Shown piece by piece: positions 38,440 through 51,592 of a stretch of DNA of 64,000 nucleotides. A program made the position numbers and the translations under genes. Origin of the DNA: Channallabes apus (taxonomy: Eukaryota; Chordata; Actinopteri; Siluriformes; Clariidae); the NCBI GenBank assembly GCA_030522415.1, contig CM060104.1, positions 13,345,229-13,409,228 on the forward strand, read 5' to 3'. The first letter of the stretch is position 1. Each line of letters begins with the position of its first letter. The notes beneath the pieces were generated by a model. It saw nothing but the letters and a program-made list of their open reading frames with translations, did no database searches and was not told the origin of the DNA.

Positions 38440-39660
38440 CCTAACTTTTCTTAAAAATACATCTCCAGTGAAAAAAAATACTGTACACTTAAATGTATTA
38501 CAAATACAGTATATTGAAATCTTCAATAATACATTTCAAATATACTAACAAAAAGTTGTACCATCAGTTAATATATAAAAAGTATACTAACATCATGCTT
38601 TTACCAAATTTTGGAAATAAACTTTAAATATACTTCGTACTGTACACTTCTTAAATCGTACACTTTCCAAAAATATATTATACAGTAGGAAAATATACTT
38701 TAAGTAAAAGGATGGTCTGATTTCCAAAGTATACTTATTTAAACTTAGATTTTCAATGTACTTTTGGTATATTTTTTTTAAATATGCTTGAAATAATCAT
38801 TGTACAAATGTACAGAAAGTATACATCAGATTATAAATTTTATATGCTAGTCTCAGTATATTATCAGTTAAATTTAAATGTACTTATTCATATATACTTA
38901 TTTATGCTTATACAGTATTTGGTGCACTAGTCTCTTGTGCATGCTCGCTTTTATATTAGATTAGATATTAGATAGCACGTTGAATCTCTCTCGCACCCTG
39001 ACTCTCAAACTCATTTTATGTTTTTTGTTACAGTAGGTAGTTTAAAATTAAGTACATAGTTTAAACTATAGAATGTATTGTCTAATATGTTATTGCTAAA
39101 TCTTATGTACTTTGCTTCTGGTATAATGGCTCCGTAGCTCTCAGCCTGTTTTCAGAGTCTCTGTGTAACAGCTGGAATCAACATAGCAGGTTTGAACTAA
39201 TACTGTATCTGTATATTTTAATACTAACGTCTGTATGTGTTCAGACAACAGTTTAAATTTTAGTTTGTGTGTTTGCAAAACAACCTGATGTTTTGTTAAA
39301 CACAAATAAACTATAGGACTGTTTTTTTTTTTTTTAATCCTTGTGCAAATGAAATCTGTTGCACTCAAGAATAAATATTGTATTATAGAAATTTATAGAT
39401 TAAATATATTTGTATTAACCACAAAGTGTACTTTTTTAGTATTTGGAATTGACTAGACAAATAACAGCATGCTACTTCTGCAATAAGAATATACTCAGTA
39501 CAGTATATTACTCATGTATTTGTAAGAATAGTGTAATGTATTTATAATACATTAAATATATACTTACATTTATGTACATTAGTACACACAGCTATATAGT
39601 GTACTAAGTATACTTAAAGTTGTTCAACTTTAGCACATAAAATTATACTTAATATTTTTC
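38440..39660. repeat. AT-rich block enriched in GTATACTT-like words
   Basis: AAGTATAC/GTATACTT, GTACACTT and AATATACTT variants recur dozens of times on both strands, with no coding frame and no clear ends. It could be a decayed DNA element with internal subrepeats. I cannot assign a family. Confidence 0.5.
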
Positions 39661-39779
39661 AATCCCGTCTTAAAGCGTATTTTTTTATTCAGGCTTACGT
39701 GTGAACTGCAGCTTTCTTTTTTATTTTGATGTGTGATGGATGTATTTATGTTGTAGATTTTATAATGTCATGTTTATAT

Positions 39780-39856
39780 TCTTACTATCTTATTGGATGT
39801 TTTGCTGTAAGGTGTCCTTGGGTGTTCAGAAAGGCGCCTTTAAATAAAATGTATTA

Positions 39857-39892
<36 letters not shown>
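39780..39892 (+). mobile_element. LINE 3' end with (ATT)n
   Basis: GTAAGGTGTCCTTGGGTGTT, AGAAAGGCGCCTTTAAATAA and AATGTATTATT followed by (ATT)n match the usual 3' end of fish CR1/L2-type LINEs. The 5' side is lost in the GTATACTT-rich block. Confidence 0.7.
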
Positions 39893-39894
<2 letters not shown>

Positions 39895-40662
39895 ACACTT
39901 AAAATTGTGCTTTTGTACAATTTAATTACAACTTAAATACAATTAATACAAAATTAGTTGTTCCAAAATAGCAAACTATACTACTTATTAGTCTGGAGCA
40001 AGTACACTGCTTTGGCATGCTAGGATTTAATATACTTAGCATCCTTTTTTTCTTGGAATAATTTAGTGAATAATGAAGATTTAAGTTTTTTTCTTTAACT
40101 AAACTGTCATTCTGTATGTCCTTTACAATCTACAGGTCATGTCACCATGTGTCACTGTTTATCTGCAAGATTTTATAGTTTGAGGGATAAAGGACTAATG
40201 AAGGATTTTTGGGGGTGTTTTTTATGATAAACAGAAAAACTGCCTTAAGGATGTGGATATATGACCATAACAATCAGATTAAATTTACAGTATTTTGCAG
40301 ATATCTTTATCCAAAGCAACTTATATTTACAGTGGAACTTTGGATTATGAACAGAATTCGTATTTCAAAACACAAAATTTTTTCAAAACAAAATCGAATT
40401 TCCCCATAATAATTGAAATAATGGAAACTCAAATTATTCGTTCCATAGCCCCACAGAAACACCATTTTATTGGCAAAATAAACAAGAAATCTCTCTAATG
40501 ACACTTGATTGAGTGACACACTAATGAAATCACTGCTGTAAAGTAAAAATGAAACAAATTAACCTGCACTTTACCTTTGAAAAGAATCGCATCAGAGCAG
40601 TGTTTCTGTGTAGAGCAGAGAGAATGAGTGAGTGTGTGTTTATGTGTGTCTGTGAAGGAGGG

Positions 40663-40697
<35 letters not shown>

Positions 40698-40800
40698 GCA
40701 CGTGTCCAATGACGCAAAGACCAGGCTGATACAGAGAGAGAAAATGGATCTTTAACCTCTCTGTTACTTGACTTTGCTTTATACTTGCGTTATACACATA

Positions 40801-42425
40801 CAGTGGTGTGAAAAACTATTTGCCCCCTTCCTGATTTCTTATTCTTTTGCATGTTTGTCACACTTAAATGTTTCTGCTCATCAAAAACCGTTAACTATTA
40901 GTCAAAGATAACATAATTGAACACAAAATGCAGTTTTTAAATGAAGGTTTACGTTATTAAGGGAGAAAGAAAACTCCAAATCTACATACTGTAGCCCTGT
41001 GTGAAAAAGTGAATGCCCCCCTTGTTAAAAAATAACTTAACTGTGGTTTATCACACCTGAGTTCAATTTCTGTAGTCACCCCCAGGCCTGATTACTGCCA
41101 CACCTGTTTCAATCAAGAAATCACTTAAATAGGAGCTACCTGACACAGAGAAGTAGACCAAAAGCACCTCAAAAGCTAGACATCATGCCAAGATCCAAAG
41201 AAATTCAAGAACAAATGAGAACAAAAGTAATTGAGATCTATCAGTCTGGTAAAGGTTATAAAGCCATTTCTAAAGCTTTGGGACTCCAGCGAACCACAGT
41301 GAGAGCCATTATCCACAAATGGCAAAAACATGGAACAGTGGTGAACCTTCCCAGGAGTGGCCGGCCGACCAAAATTACCCCAAGAGCGCAGAGACATCTC
41401 ATCCGAGAGGCCACAAAAGACCCCAGGACAACATCTAAAGAACTGCAGGCATCACTTGCCTCAATTAAGGTCAGTGTTCACGACTCCACCATAAGAAAGA
41501 GACTGGGCAAAAACGGCCTGCATGGCAGATTGCCAAGGCGCAAACCACTTTTAAGCAAAAAGAACATTAAGGCTCGTCTCAATTTTGCTAAAAAACATCT
41601 CAATGATTGCCAAGACTTTTGGGAAAATACCTTGTGGACCGACGAGACAAAAGTTTACTTTTTGGAAGGTGCGTGTCCCGTTACATCTGGCATAAAAGTA
41701 ACACAGCATTTCAGAAAAAGAACATCATACCAACAGTAAAATATGGTGGTGGTAGTGTGATGGTCTGGGGTTGTTTTGCTGCTTCAGGACCTGGAAGGCT
41801 TGCTGTGATAGATGGAACCATGAATTCTACTGTCTACCAAAAAATCCTGAAGGAGAATGTCCGGCCATCTGTTCGTCAACTCAAGCTGAAGCGATCTTGG
41901 GTGCTGCAGCAGGACAATGACCCAAAACACACCAGCAAATCCACCTCTGAATGGCTGAAGAAAAACAAAATGAAGACTTTGGAGTGGCCTAGTCAAAGTC
42001 CTGACCTGAATCCTATTGAGATGTTGTGGCATGACCTTAAAAAGGCGGTTCATGCTAGAAAACCCTCAAATAAAGCTGAATTACAACAATTCTGCAAGAT
42101 GAGTGGGCCAAAATTCCTCCAGAGCGCTGTAAAAGACTTGTTGCAAGTTATCGCAAACGCTTGATTGCAGTTATTGCTACTAAGAGTGGCCCAACCAGTT
42201 ATTAGGTTCAGGGGGCAATTACTTTTTCACACAGGGCCATGTAGGTTTGGATTTTTTTTTTCTCCCTAAATAATAAAACCCCTCATTTAAAAACTGCATT
42301 TTGTGTTTACTTGTGTTATCTTTGACTAATAGTTAAATGTGTTTGATGATCAGAAACATTTTGTGTGACAAACATGCAAAAGAATAAGAAATCAGGAGGG
42401 GGGCAAATAGTTTTTCACACCACTG
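40801..42425 (+). mobile_element. Tc1-like transposon copy 2 (defective), nested
   Basis: This 1625-bp copy has TA on both sides (40799-40800 and 42426-42427). Its ends and length match copy 1 at 1873-3491, in the opposite orientation. By eye the two copies are almost identical. It is inserted inside the MITE and is the innermost and youngest layer of this nest. Confidence 0.95.
41185..42182 (+). pseudogene. Tc1-like transposase with two frameshifts
   Basis: It begins MPRSKEIQEQMRTKVIEIYQ like copy 1 and keeps the first Asp (TDETKV), GGGSVMVWG, QQDNDPKH and [11 protein letters not shown]. One base is missing near 41656 (AAAGTTTACTTTT where copy 1 has AAAGTTGAACTTTT), just after the first catalytic motif. 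A second base is missing near 42097 (CTGCAAGATG against CTGCAAAGATG), ahead of the C-terminal 35 residues. It makes no full transposase, but its ends should still be recognised by one. Confidence 0.93.
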
Positions 42426-42844
42426 TATACAGACACAAAATAAAATATGTTATAATAAACAGTACACGCGTGCACGGATGTTGATTATACCAATAAGAGA
42501 CGCGCACTAAGACCAAGCAGAGGAGACGATTACCCACAATTCCGTAGCACAGGAGAGAGAAAAACCGTTGGCTCAGTTGTGATCACGTGACGCTCGGCAT
42601 CAAAAGAAGAAGAGCATGCATGAAACATGATACTCCATACTCGTAAACCAAGACTTGTTCGTTTTCCACGTCAAAATTTATTTAAAATCTTTGATCATCT
42701 TACTCGTTACTCGCAATCCGAGGTTTCACTGTATGTCATTATTATACATCTGAACATTTGAGGGTTATTGGCCTTACAGTTGCACCCTTGCAGTGCTGAG
42801 GTTTGACTCAGTAGTCCACCGTCTTAACCAATGAACTTCCAAAC

Positions 42845-43075
42845 TCATTGTCATTATTATGGAAGGGTCCCCCATTTTCTGCTATAACAGCCTCCACTCT
42901 TTTCCAAAGGCTTTCCACACGATTATGGAGTGTGGCTGTGGGGATTTGTGCTCATTCAGCCACAAGAGCATTAGTGAGGTCAGGCAGTGATGTTGGACAA
43001 AAAGGCCTAGGGCATAGTCAGCATTTTAATTCAACTCCCAAAGGTGTTCAGTGTGGTTGAGTTCAGGGCTCTCAA
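42845..43075 (-). pseudogene. Tc1-like transposase C-terminal fossil
   Basis: The minus strand gives, in shifting frames, NHTEHLWE-like and SLPDLTNALVAE, then RVESLWKRVEAVIAENGGP. This is the C-terminus of a Tc1-like transposase (DLTNALxxEWxxIPxxxLxxLVESLPRRVEAVIxAxGGP type). In-frame stops and loss of both ends show an old copy of yet another lineage. Confidence 0.75.
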
Positions 43076-44424
43076 GTTTACATTTACATGGTTCATGTAA
43101 GTGCTAATGTAAGTGCTATGTGAATCAATCCTGTAGTCCAGTAATTACAAACATGTTTAAAATGTACTTTAGTTTAAGCAGTGAACTGATGACATATTGT
43201 GAAATCATGTAAACAACAGTATGTATAAGCTGCATTTTTCGCAGTGTGTAAAGACATCTGAGATTATCCCATATTCTCATATCCAAAAGGTTGGCCAAAT
43301 AGTATGTTTTCTAAACAAGTAGGCATTCATTAGCTAGGAAGGGCTAATAACTCTTTTTGTGAACAGGGGATCGTTCCTGACCATTAAGAGAGCAGCTGCT
43401 TGCCTTTTGAGTTTATAGTAACATTACAGATGTCTTATAATTTTGCACAATAAACAGTAATGAGTATGCACATCATAAAGAAATTAACCAGAAACATTTT
43501 ATGTAATGCTAGTTCTCCCTGTAAATTTGCACAGATGCCTTATTCACACATACACAATCAGTTCTAAAACTAAAACTGTAGTCTCTGTATCAGATCCCTC
43601 TAAATATGCAATACCTTACATGCGCTGTTTCTATTGTTGTTGTTGTCTGTTTCTTCTGTGTTTTTTTCCCTTACATATTCATCATACTGTAGCTATCTCT
43701 GTGCTGGCATTCTCAGATTATTCCAAGACAATATACAGTACATAATCTGCTCATGCTTTTTGCAATAGAACGTAATAAGGCTATTTTCATACCTCATCCT
43801 TCCAAATATATGAACTGTGCAGCAAAAAAGTATTTAGTCAGCCACCAATTGTGCAATTTCTCCCATGTAAAAAGATGAGAGAGGCCTGTAATTTTCATCA
43901 TAGGTAAGTATTTGGTCAATAACAAAATTTCATCTCAATACTTTGTTATATACCCTTTGTTGGCAATGACGGAGGTCAAACATTTTCTGTAGGTCTTCAC
44001 AAGGTTTTCACACACTGTTGCTGGTATTTTGTCCTATTCCTCTATGCAGATCTCCTTTAGAGCAGTGATGTTTTGTTGCTGTCGCTGGACAACATGGACT
44101 TTCAACTCCCTCCAAAGATTTTCTATGGGGTTGAGATCTGGAGACACTCCAGGACCTTGAAATGCTTCTTACAAAGCCACTCCTTCGTTGCCCGGGCGGT
44201 GTGTTTGGGATCATTATCATGCTGAAAGACCCAGCCACATTTCATCTTCAATGTCCTTGCTGATGGAAGGAGGTTTTCACTCAAAATCTCACCATACATG
44301 GCCCCATTTATTCTTTCCTTTACACGGATCAATCGTCCTGGTCCCTTCGTAGAAAAACAGCCCCAAAGCATGATGTCTCCACCCCCATGCTTCACAATAT
44401 TTTTTAACAATAAGTTCTATTTTG

Positions 44425-44786
<362 letters not shown>

Positions 44787-46055
44787 AAGTTCTATTTTGG
44801 TTTCATCTGACCATATGACATTCTCCCAGTCCTCTTCTGGATCATCCAAATGCTCTCTAGCAAACTTCAGACAGGCCAGGACATGTACTGGCTTAAGCAG
44901 GGGGACACGTCTGGATCACACTGCAGGATTTGAGTCCCTGACGGCACAGTGTGCTACTGATGGTAGCCTACAGTATGTTACTTTGGTCCCAGCAGGTCAT
45001 CCACCCTGTGGTTCTGGGATTTTTGCTCAGAGTTCTTGTGATCATTTTGACCCCACGGGGTGAGATCTCGAGTCGAGCCCAGATTGAGGAAGATTATGAG
45101 TGGTCTTGTATGTCCTCTTGTTCCATTTTCTAATAATTACTCCCACAGTTGATTTCTTCACACCAAGCTGCTTACCTATTGCAGATTCAGTCTTCCCAGC
45201 CTGGTGCAGCTCTACAATTATGTTTCTGGTGTCCGTTGACAGCTCTTTGGTCTTGACCATAGTGGAGTTTGGAGTGTGACTATTTCAGGTTGTGAACAGG
45301 TGTCTTTTATACTGATAACGAGTTGAAACAGATGCCAATAATACAAGTAACGAGTGGAGGACAGAGGAGCCTCTTAAAGAAGATGTTACAGGTCTGTGAG
45401 AGACAGAAATCTTACTTGTTTGTAGGTGACCACATACTTATTTTACAGAGGAATTTATCCATTAATTCATTGATTAATTCCTTAAAAATCCTAGTTGAGG
45501 AATAACTATGATGAAAATTATAAATTCTAAGTGGGAGAACTGACTAAATACTTTTTTCCCCACTGTATATGTATAAATATGCATGACTTAAACACAAAAA
45601 CTCGTCAGGCATAACACCACAAGACCTCTGAGAACCTATGGTTCTTTCAGGTGCTGTGGAATCAATGGATCAGAGACTTGCTTCTCCTGAGTACTGGGAA
45701 ATTTGGAGGCCGGGGCAGCAACCTTGAACTTTTTGCATGCTAAGCCCCATATGCAGTACCCTGCGTGGATGCTCTGAGACCTTCTGCTGTATCCAGCACT
45801 AACTTTGTTTTAGCTATTCAGCAATCCAGTATAACTGAGCCTTGAGTTCCCATGGCCCTGTCACCAGTTTACCGGTATATAATTGTTAATCAATGTTATT
45901 CCAAGAAAATGCTCAGAGTGTGTAAAACTTTATTGGAAACACCGTTAAGTGTATAAATTTTGAAACAGATTTTTGGTCCCTGCAAAGTTCCATATATACA
46001 TGTCTACATTATTATTCTAAATGAGTAGAATCAAGAAAAAAGCAGGAGCACTTAC

Positions 46056-46109
46056 CAATGTTGTAAAAATGTAGTGGTAGTACTCTGTCATCATCCCCAT
46101 AGCAAGAGC
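46056..46109 (-). CDS. grik2: GRIK2 exon 5 (54-nt microexon-like exon)
   Basis: This very small exon encodes exactly 18 residues, ALAMGMMTEYYHYIFTTL, a signature of GluK2/GluK3 (GluK1 has a different start). Both ends fall on codon boundaries. The acceptor ends TTTTTAG and the donor is GTAAGT. It was found by homology between exon 4 (ending ILKQ) and exon 6 (starting DLFALD), and its 54-nt length equals that of the mammalian exon as I recall it. A (CT)n microsatellite lies immediately upstream on the transcribed strand and serves as its polypyrimidine tract. Skipping would keep the frame but delete a strand-helix unit of the amino-terminal domain. Confidence 0.95.
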
Positions 46110-46110
46110 C

Positions 46111-46146
46111 TAAAAACAGGGAGAGAGAGAGAGAGAGAGAGAGAGA
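46111..46146 (-). promoter_or_regulatory. grik2: (CT)n polypyrimidine tract of the exon 5 acceptor
   Basis: On the transcribed strand about 13 CT units are followed by CCCTGTTTTTAG and the exon. The simple repeat therefore supplies the pyrimidine tract that U2AF should bind, so repeat length may alter recognition of this 54-nt exon. Confidence 0.75.
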
Positions 46147-47263
46147 TTATATAAATAATCCTGACTCCAGCAATGGTGCTGTAAGGTATAAATCTAAAAC
46201 AAATCATTACAAGAACACCACATTGGAAAATACTGCAATTTTCTCTGTATTGCACTAGTTTTATATGTATGGAAACATAAATTAAGCCAGAGCCAGATTA
46301 CATTAAATAATGTCTGTTCTTTGATGCACTTGCTCTCTTTCCTATCCCTCCAGAACACTCACCTACTCCACATGACTACAGTTTGCTATAACAAATGCTT
46401 TTTTTTTTTCATTTACAGAGTAGAGCTGATGAAACGCATGTGGTATGAACGTGGATTTCCTGTTTACCGCCAGCGGGTTCTGGGACTGAGTAATCTAACA
46501 ACCGAGCAGATGGGATTTGATTTGGCTTTTCTTCAGTATGTCTCCATAATGATAACGAGCTCTCAGGTTTACTCTCCAACCCAAACCTGCATTTTGCAAG
46601 CATCCCTTACAGACAGATAGATGGCTCAATCTATAATGCTAATTAGCTTGTGGGCCAAGCTGTTGTGCTGCGGAATGATACAGCAACAATCGGCAAGCTT
46701 AAGTGTCTGATCTGTTCCAATCATCCAGTTCATCAGCGTGCCTCTTGGGGGTGGCGTGAAAAATTCAGAAGGCTACACTCAGAAAGAGCAGCTGGATCGG
46801 CTGCAATGAACACAGAAGTGGGCTAAAGCTGCCCTCCTGCTTTTGTACCAACACAAATGGAAATGTTAGCGGCGCACTCATCACTGTTGCCGTTACATTG
46901 GGTGCAATCCTGGACTGCGTTGGTGTAGGGCCACCATTAACTGGTCTGGCTGTGTGCCACGTAGCATCAACCAGCACTTGTAGATGAGCAGGTGAGTGCT
47001 GTAGCAGTACAGTGTGCTGAATAGATTATGAACCACAGATTATTATTATAGTGAGGGAAAGGCGAGGGCGAATAGAATGGCTCAGTGTCAGGACTGTAAT
47101 TGCAGTTTGTGTCAGGTGGTTAAGTGTCCAGGTGGACTGTGAAAACTCCAGGAGACAATTAAGCCTGATGTAGTGGGGGGGGACACTTTTACACACAATT
47201 CAGAAAGAAGCATTTATATCATCAGTGTACGTAATAAAATTCCAAGGGTTGGACTGACATACA

Positions 47264-47389
47264 TTCATTCATTCATCTTCTATACCGCTTAATCCTGTGT
47301 TCAGGGTCGCGGGGGACCTGGAGCCTATCCCAGGAGACTTCGGGCACTAGGCAGGGTACACCCTGGACAGGGTGCCAATCCATCGCAGG

Positions 47390-47431
<42 letters not shown>

Positions 47432-47638
47432 ACACACTAAGGGCAATTTAGGAACACCAATTAGCCTAACCTGCATATCTTTGGACTGTGGGAGGAAACC
47501 GGAGTACCCGGAGGAAACCCACCAAGCACATGCAAACTCCATGCACACAGAGACAGGAATCGAGCCTGGCCGGGGAATCGAACTCAGACCCTGGAGGTGC
47601 AAGGCGACAGTGCTAACCACTACACCACCGTGCCGCCT
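47264..47638 (-). mobile_element. Full-length V-type SINE with target duplication
   Basis: On the minus strand it runs from GGCGGCACGGTGGTGTAGTG through GGTCTGAGTTCGATTCCCC, V-core, (TG)n (47392-47428) and GGATTAAGCGGTATAGAAG plus (ATGA)n. A perfect 11-bp duplication, ACTGACATACA, lies at 47253-47263 and 47639-47649. Confidence 0.96.
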
Positions 47639-47869
47639 ACTGACATACAATATGTTGAAGAAACATCAACAACAGTTGATTTCATTTCTACTGAGCACTA
47701 GTGAATGTGCTTTCTGAAACTGAGCTTTATAGCGAAATTATTAATTCAATTAACAGCCGCTAATTTGCACGTGTAATCTGAAGAACTGCGTATGCAATCT
47801 GATGACCTTAATATTCATTTCGAGAATCCAGAAGCCCCACAGAGAACCACAGAGTCCTTTCAAGAGTCA

Positions 47870-48245
47870 GTAGGAGTTAACCAGTATGTAATAGGACCCA
47901 CTCATAATGCTGGTCACACTCATGATCTAATATTAACAGTCTGATTAAATTTAGAACATATAGCTACTTTCCACAGTCTGAAGTTATCTCAGATCATTAT
48001 CTCATTTCATTTAAAATGTGTCTTAGTAATATATGTACCTGACCAGGGTACAAGATCGGAGATACATTCTCATCAGCTATTGCACAGAGCTTTATCAGTA
48101 ATCTCCCAGAGTTATCAACTGTGATCAGCGCACCGTCTGACCCCATAGAACTCGATCAGGCAGCTGGATGCTTAGAGTCAGCATTCCGTTATACTCTAGA
48201 TAATGTGGCTCCACTTAAAAGAACAATAATTAAAGAGAAAAACTA
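47870..48245 (+). pseudogene. LINE endonuclease fragment
   Basis: NQYVIGPTHNAGHTHDLILT, then SDHYLISFHLKC after a frame change, match the end of the AP-endonuclease domain of CR1/L2/Rex-like LINEs (GPTHxxGHTLDLI...SDHxxI). Later stops and shifts show it is dead. A (CA)n tract follows at 48263-48290. Confidence 0.75.
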
Positions 48246-48260
48246 GCACCAATCACATGA

Positions 48261-48292
<32 letters not shown>

Positions 48293-48522
48293 CTTAAAAC
48301 AGGCCACTTGAACACTGGAACGTAAATGTGTCAAACTGATTTAGTAGTATTTCAAACAGAAACATTATCTAATCACAATAGTGGGATGTACTGTATTTTA
48401 CACCTGTACACTGTTCAAAATACAATATACTGTAACTGCAAAATATATTAGGGGTCATGTACAGTACATCCATCTAGTGTCACTCTAAAATAAGCTAGTT
48501 TCAACCGATAGAACCCTATATT

Positions 48523-48871
48523 CTTAGTGGTTAGCACTGTTGCCTTGCACCTGCAGGGTTCGGGTTTGGTTCCCACCTCTGTGTGTGTGCATGGAGTTTG
48601 TATGTTTTCCCCGTGCTTGGTGGGTTTCCTCCGTGTAATCCGGTTTCCTCCCACGATCCAAAAACATGCAGATTAGGCCAATTGGCTTTCTACAAATTGC
48701 CTGTGTGAATGAGTGTGTGAGAGTATATACTGTATGTGAGTGCGTCCTGCGATGGATTGGCACCCCGTCCAGGGTGTACCCCGCCTCGTGCCCTGAGTCT
48801 GGGATAAGCTCCAGGTCCCCCGTGACAGAATAGGTGATGAAAAGTGGTATAGACGATGAGAGGATGATATG
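48523..48871 (+). mobile_element. V-type SINE with 10-bp target duplication
   Basis: It starts at CTTAGTGGTTAGCACTGTTG, lacking about 15 bases of the tRNA head. It keeps the V-core, GATGGATTGGCACCCCGTCC and a diverged tail (AAAGTGGTATAGACGATGAG). ACCCTATATT flanks it at 48513-48522 and 48872-48881. Confidence 0.93.
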
Positions 48872-49186
48872 ACCCTATATTTTGCACTTGTGAACAAATT
48901 GCATAAACATTATGACAAGCACATAAGATGGGCAAGACATGCTATTTTACACATGTGACAGGTGCAAACCTGCATATAAATTCTTAGAACAAATAGGCTT
49001 GCTTGAATGGCTGGCCCACTCCTAACACACTTCACACGTTCCAAATATGTATCAGTGATATAAAAAAAAATTTTTTTTTTTAATCTACGTTGTCTTATTT
49101 GAGTGTTATTTTATTCTTCTTATATCTTAAGCATAAAATAAACATACAATACAATAAAAAGTCAATTTATCTTAATCATTAGTTTT

Positions 49187-49211
49187 TGTTTGTTTGTTTG
49201 TTTGTTTGTTT
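49187..49211. repeat. (TTTG)n microsatellite
   Basis: About six TTTG units. Confidence 0.9.
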
Positions 49212-49873
49212 TGCAATTAATTGCAACAGCAGACCTTAATGACAGGTAAATACTGTACATCATGGCACAATCTGCTACTACACCTACTGTAAGTCTGAGC
49301 ATCCCTACCCTTTAAGCCATATGGCTTTGGGACAATAGTTCAGCAGTCGAAGCATATTTAAAATTCTCTTGCAAAGGAAAACCAAAATTGCAAGACCTGC
49401 CAGAATGCTGTATACTGCATATTATTGCCCCATATTTGTCTCACATGCTTAACACATTGCTTAGCTATGCCTAAATCTGACTGCGTGCCATCTGTGAGCA
49501 GGGTGCCAAAGGGACCACAACTGGCCACATCCCCATTTTAAATGTTGCATAGTGAGGTCCCTCACATCCTCATGCCAGTTTGGTTATTTTGGCTTCAGCA
49601 GAGCGCTCCAAGCATGCCAAGGGGCTTCACCATGCCATGTGGGCAGTAGTGTGACTTAAAGGAAAACTTAGCATCATTTAGTCACACACTAATCATAACA
49701 TTAGTGAGACTTACTGTCAGGCATTAGTCTTATAAATAAATAAAATAACAAAATGGTTTAGACGGAAGTCGAAAGTACTTTGATATTTCCTGTTGGAAAT
49801 CAGAAATAGTTTAGAAATGTTGTCATATGGGTAAATAATTATACAGTACCTCTAATAATTAATTATATCTTCA

Positions 49874-50443
<570 letters not shown>

Positions 50444-51267
50444 TCAAGAATGAGAGAAATGAATTTTTATAAATGCATAACTGGCTAAATTTTGCCTATC
50501 ATTCAGAGTAGAGTCAGTGTTTCAACATACACATTACAAATTTGGATATAGAATAATTAAAATTGTACTTTGCATTCATTTAATTCCTTTGACTTTAATT
50601 AGAAGAAGATAAGGAAGCCCTGTGAATGAATGTCTAATATGACTTTAATTTTAATGAAATCTATCCTCTTTACTCTCTATGCCCCCCCCCCCACCTCCCA
50701 TTCCTGAACTGTTCATTTGAGTGAACTGTAAGCTGTGACTTTGACTGGGTGAATGGTTCCACATGATGGGGGATCGTTTGCTGCTTATCAAAAACGTACC
50801 GTATTTGCTTAAGATGAGAGAGAGGCAAGCGATTATTAGAAGTGCAAATGAGTCTTCTTAACGAATCTTAAAAACAGCATTCGTAATAAAATAAATAAAG
50901 GTAGACTAGCTAAAGAGACGATTTAATCGATGAAGTGTTAAATATAAGGTAGAGCAGGATTTCATAAAACAGTTTGAGACACAACACTCATGATGTCAAA
51001 TATGTTAATTAGTTTAGAATTTTAAAAGTGTGTCATTAGGGACTCTTATTGTTGAGCTAAGTCCAATGATCGGACTCACTCAAAAGGATCGGTATTCCTA
51101 TCAGTAGACAGTACGTCCCCTGGAGATGGTGGGTAGTTCTTTGCTCATTTACTCCTGTTTAGATGTAGTGGATTAGATATAAGGTTAAATCAATGCTCTA
51201 TATTACACAGATGATGGAAAACTAAAGTACCTTGTTACATGGTAAACTTGTACCAATGAGTATATTT

Positions 51268-51592
51268 CAATCATTCATCTTCTATACCGCTTTATCCTGT
51301 ATTTAGGGTCGCGGGGACCTGGAGCCTATCCCAGGAGACTCAGGGCACGAGGCAGGGTACACCCTGGACAGTGTGCCAATCCATCGCAGAGCACACACAC
51401 ACACACACACACTCATTCACACACTATGGTCAATTTGGGAACGTCAATTAGCCTAATCTGCATATCTTTGGACTGTGGGAGGAAACCGGAGTACCCGGAG
51501 GAAACCCACCAAGCACGGGGAGAACATGCAAACTCCATGCACACAGAGACGGGAATCGAGCCTGGACCCTGGAGGTGCAAGGCGACAATGCT
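51268..51592 (-). mobile_element. V-type SINE with 12-bp target duplication
   Basis: On the minus strand it begins AGCATTGTCGCCTTGCACCT (head slightly truncated, and the segment between the two CGATTCC motifs is missing). It ends GGATAAAGCGGTATAGAAG plus ATGATTG. A perfect duplication, ATGAGTATATTT, lies at 51256-51267 and 51593-51604. A short (TG)n sits at 51391-51412. Confidence 0.95.

Larger units (their letters stand above)
40330..42731. mobile_element. TA-flanked MITE containing a Tc1 copy
   Basis: The left end CAGTGGAACTTTGGATTATG and the right end, read inward, CAGTGAAACCTCGGATTGCG are inverted repeats. TA flanks both sides (40328-40329 and 42732-42733). Without the Tc1 element inside it would be about 775 bp with no transposase. 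It carries a (TG)n tract at about 40663-40696. CAG ends and TA target suggest mobilisation by a Tc1/mariner transposase. Confidence 0.85.
40284..42840 (-). mobile_element. tRNA SINE split by a nested MITE and Tc1
   Basis: The 3' tail (TACAGTATTTTGCAGATATC, TTTATCCAAAGCAACTTATA; 40284-40329) and the tRNA head (minus strand TTCATTGGTTAAGACGGTGG, 42732-42840) of one SINE lie 2.4 kb apart. Removing 40330-42731 and one TA restores the order seen in the copy at 18283-18425 (TTTATGTCATTATTATACATCTGAACATTTGAGGG-like region). It is the outermost and oldest layer of the nest. Confidence 0.85.
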
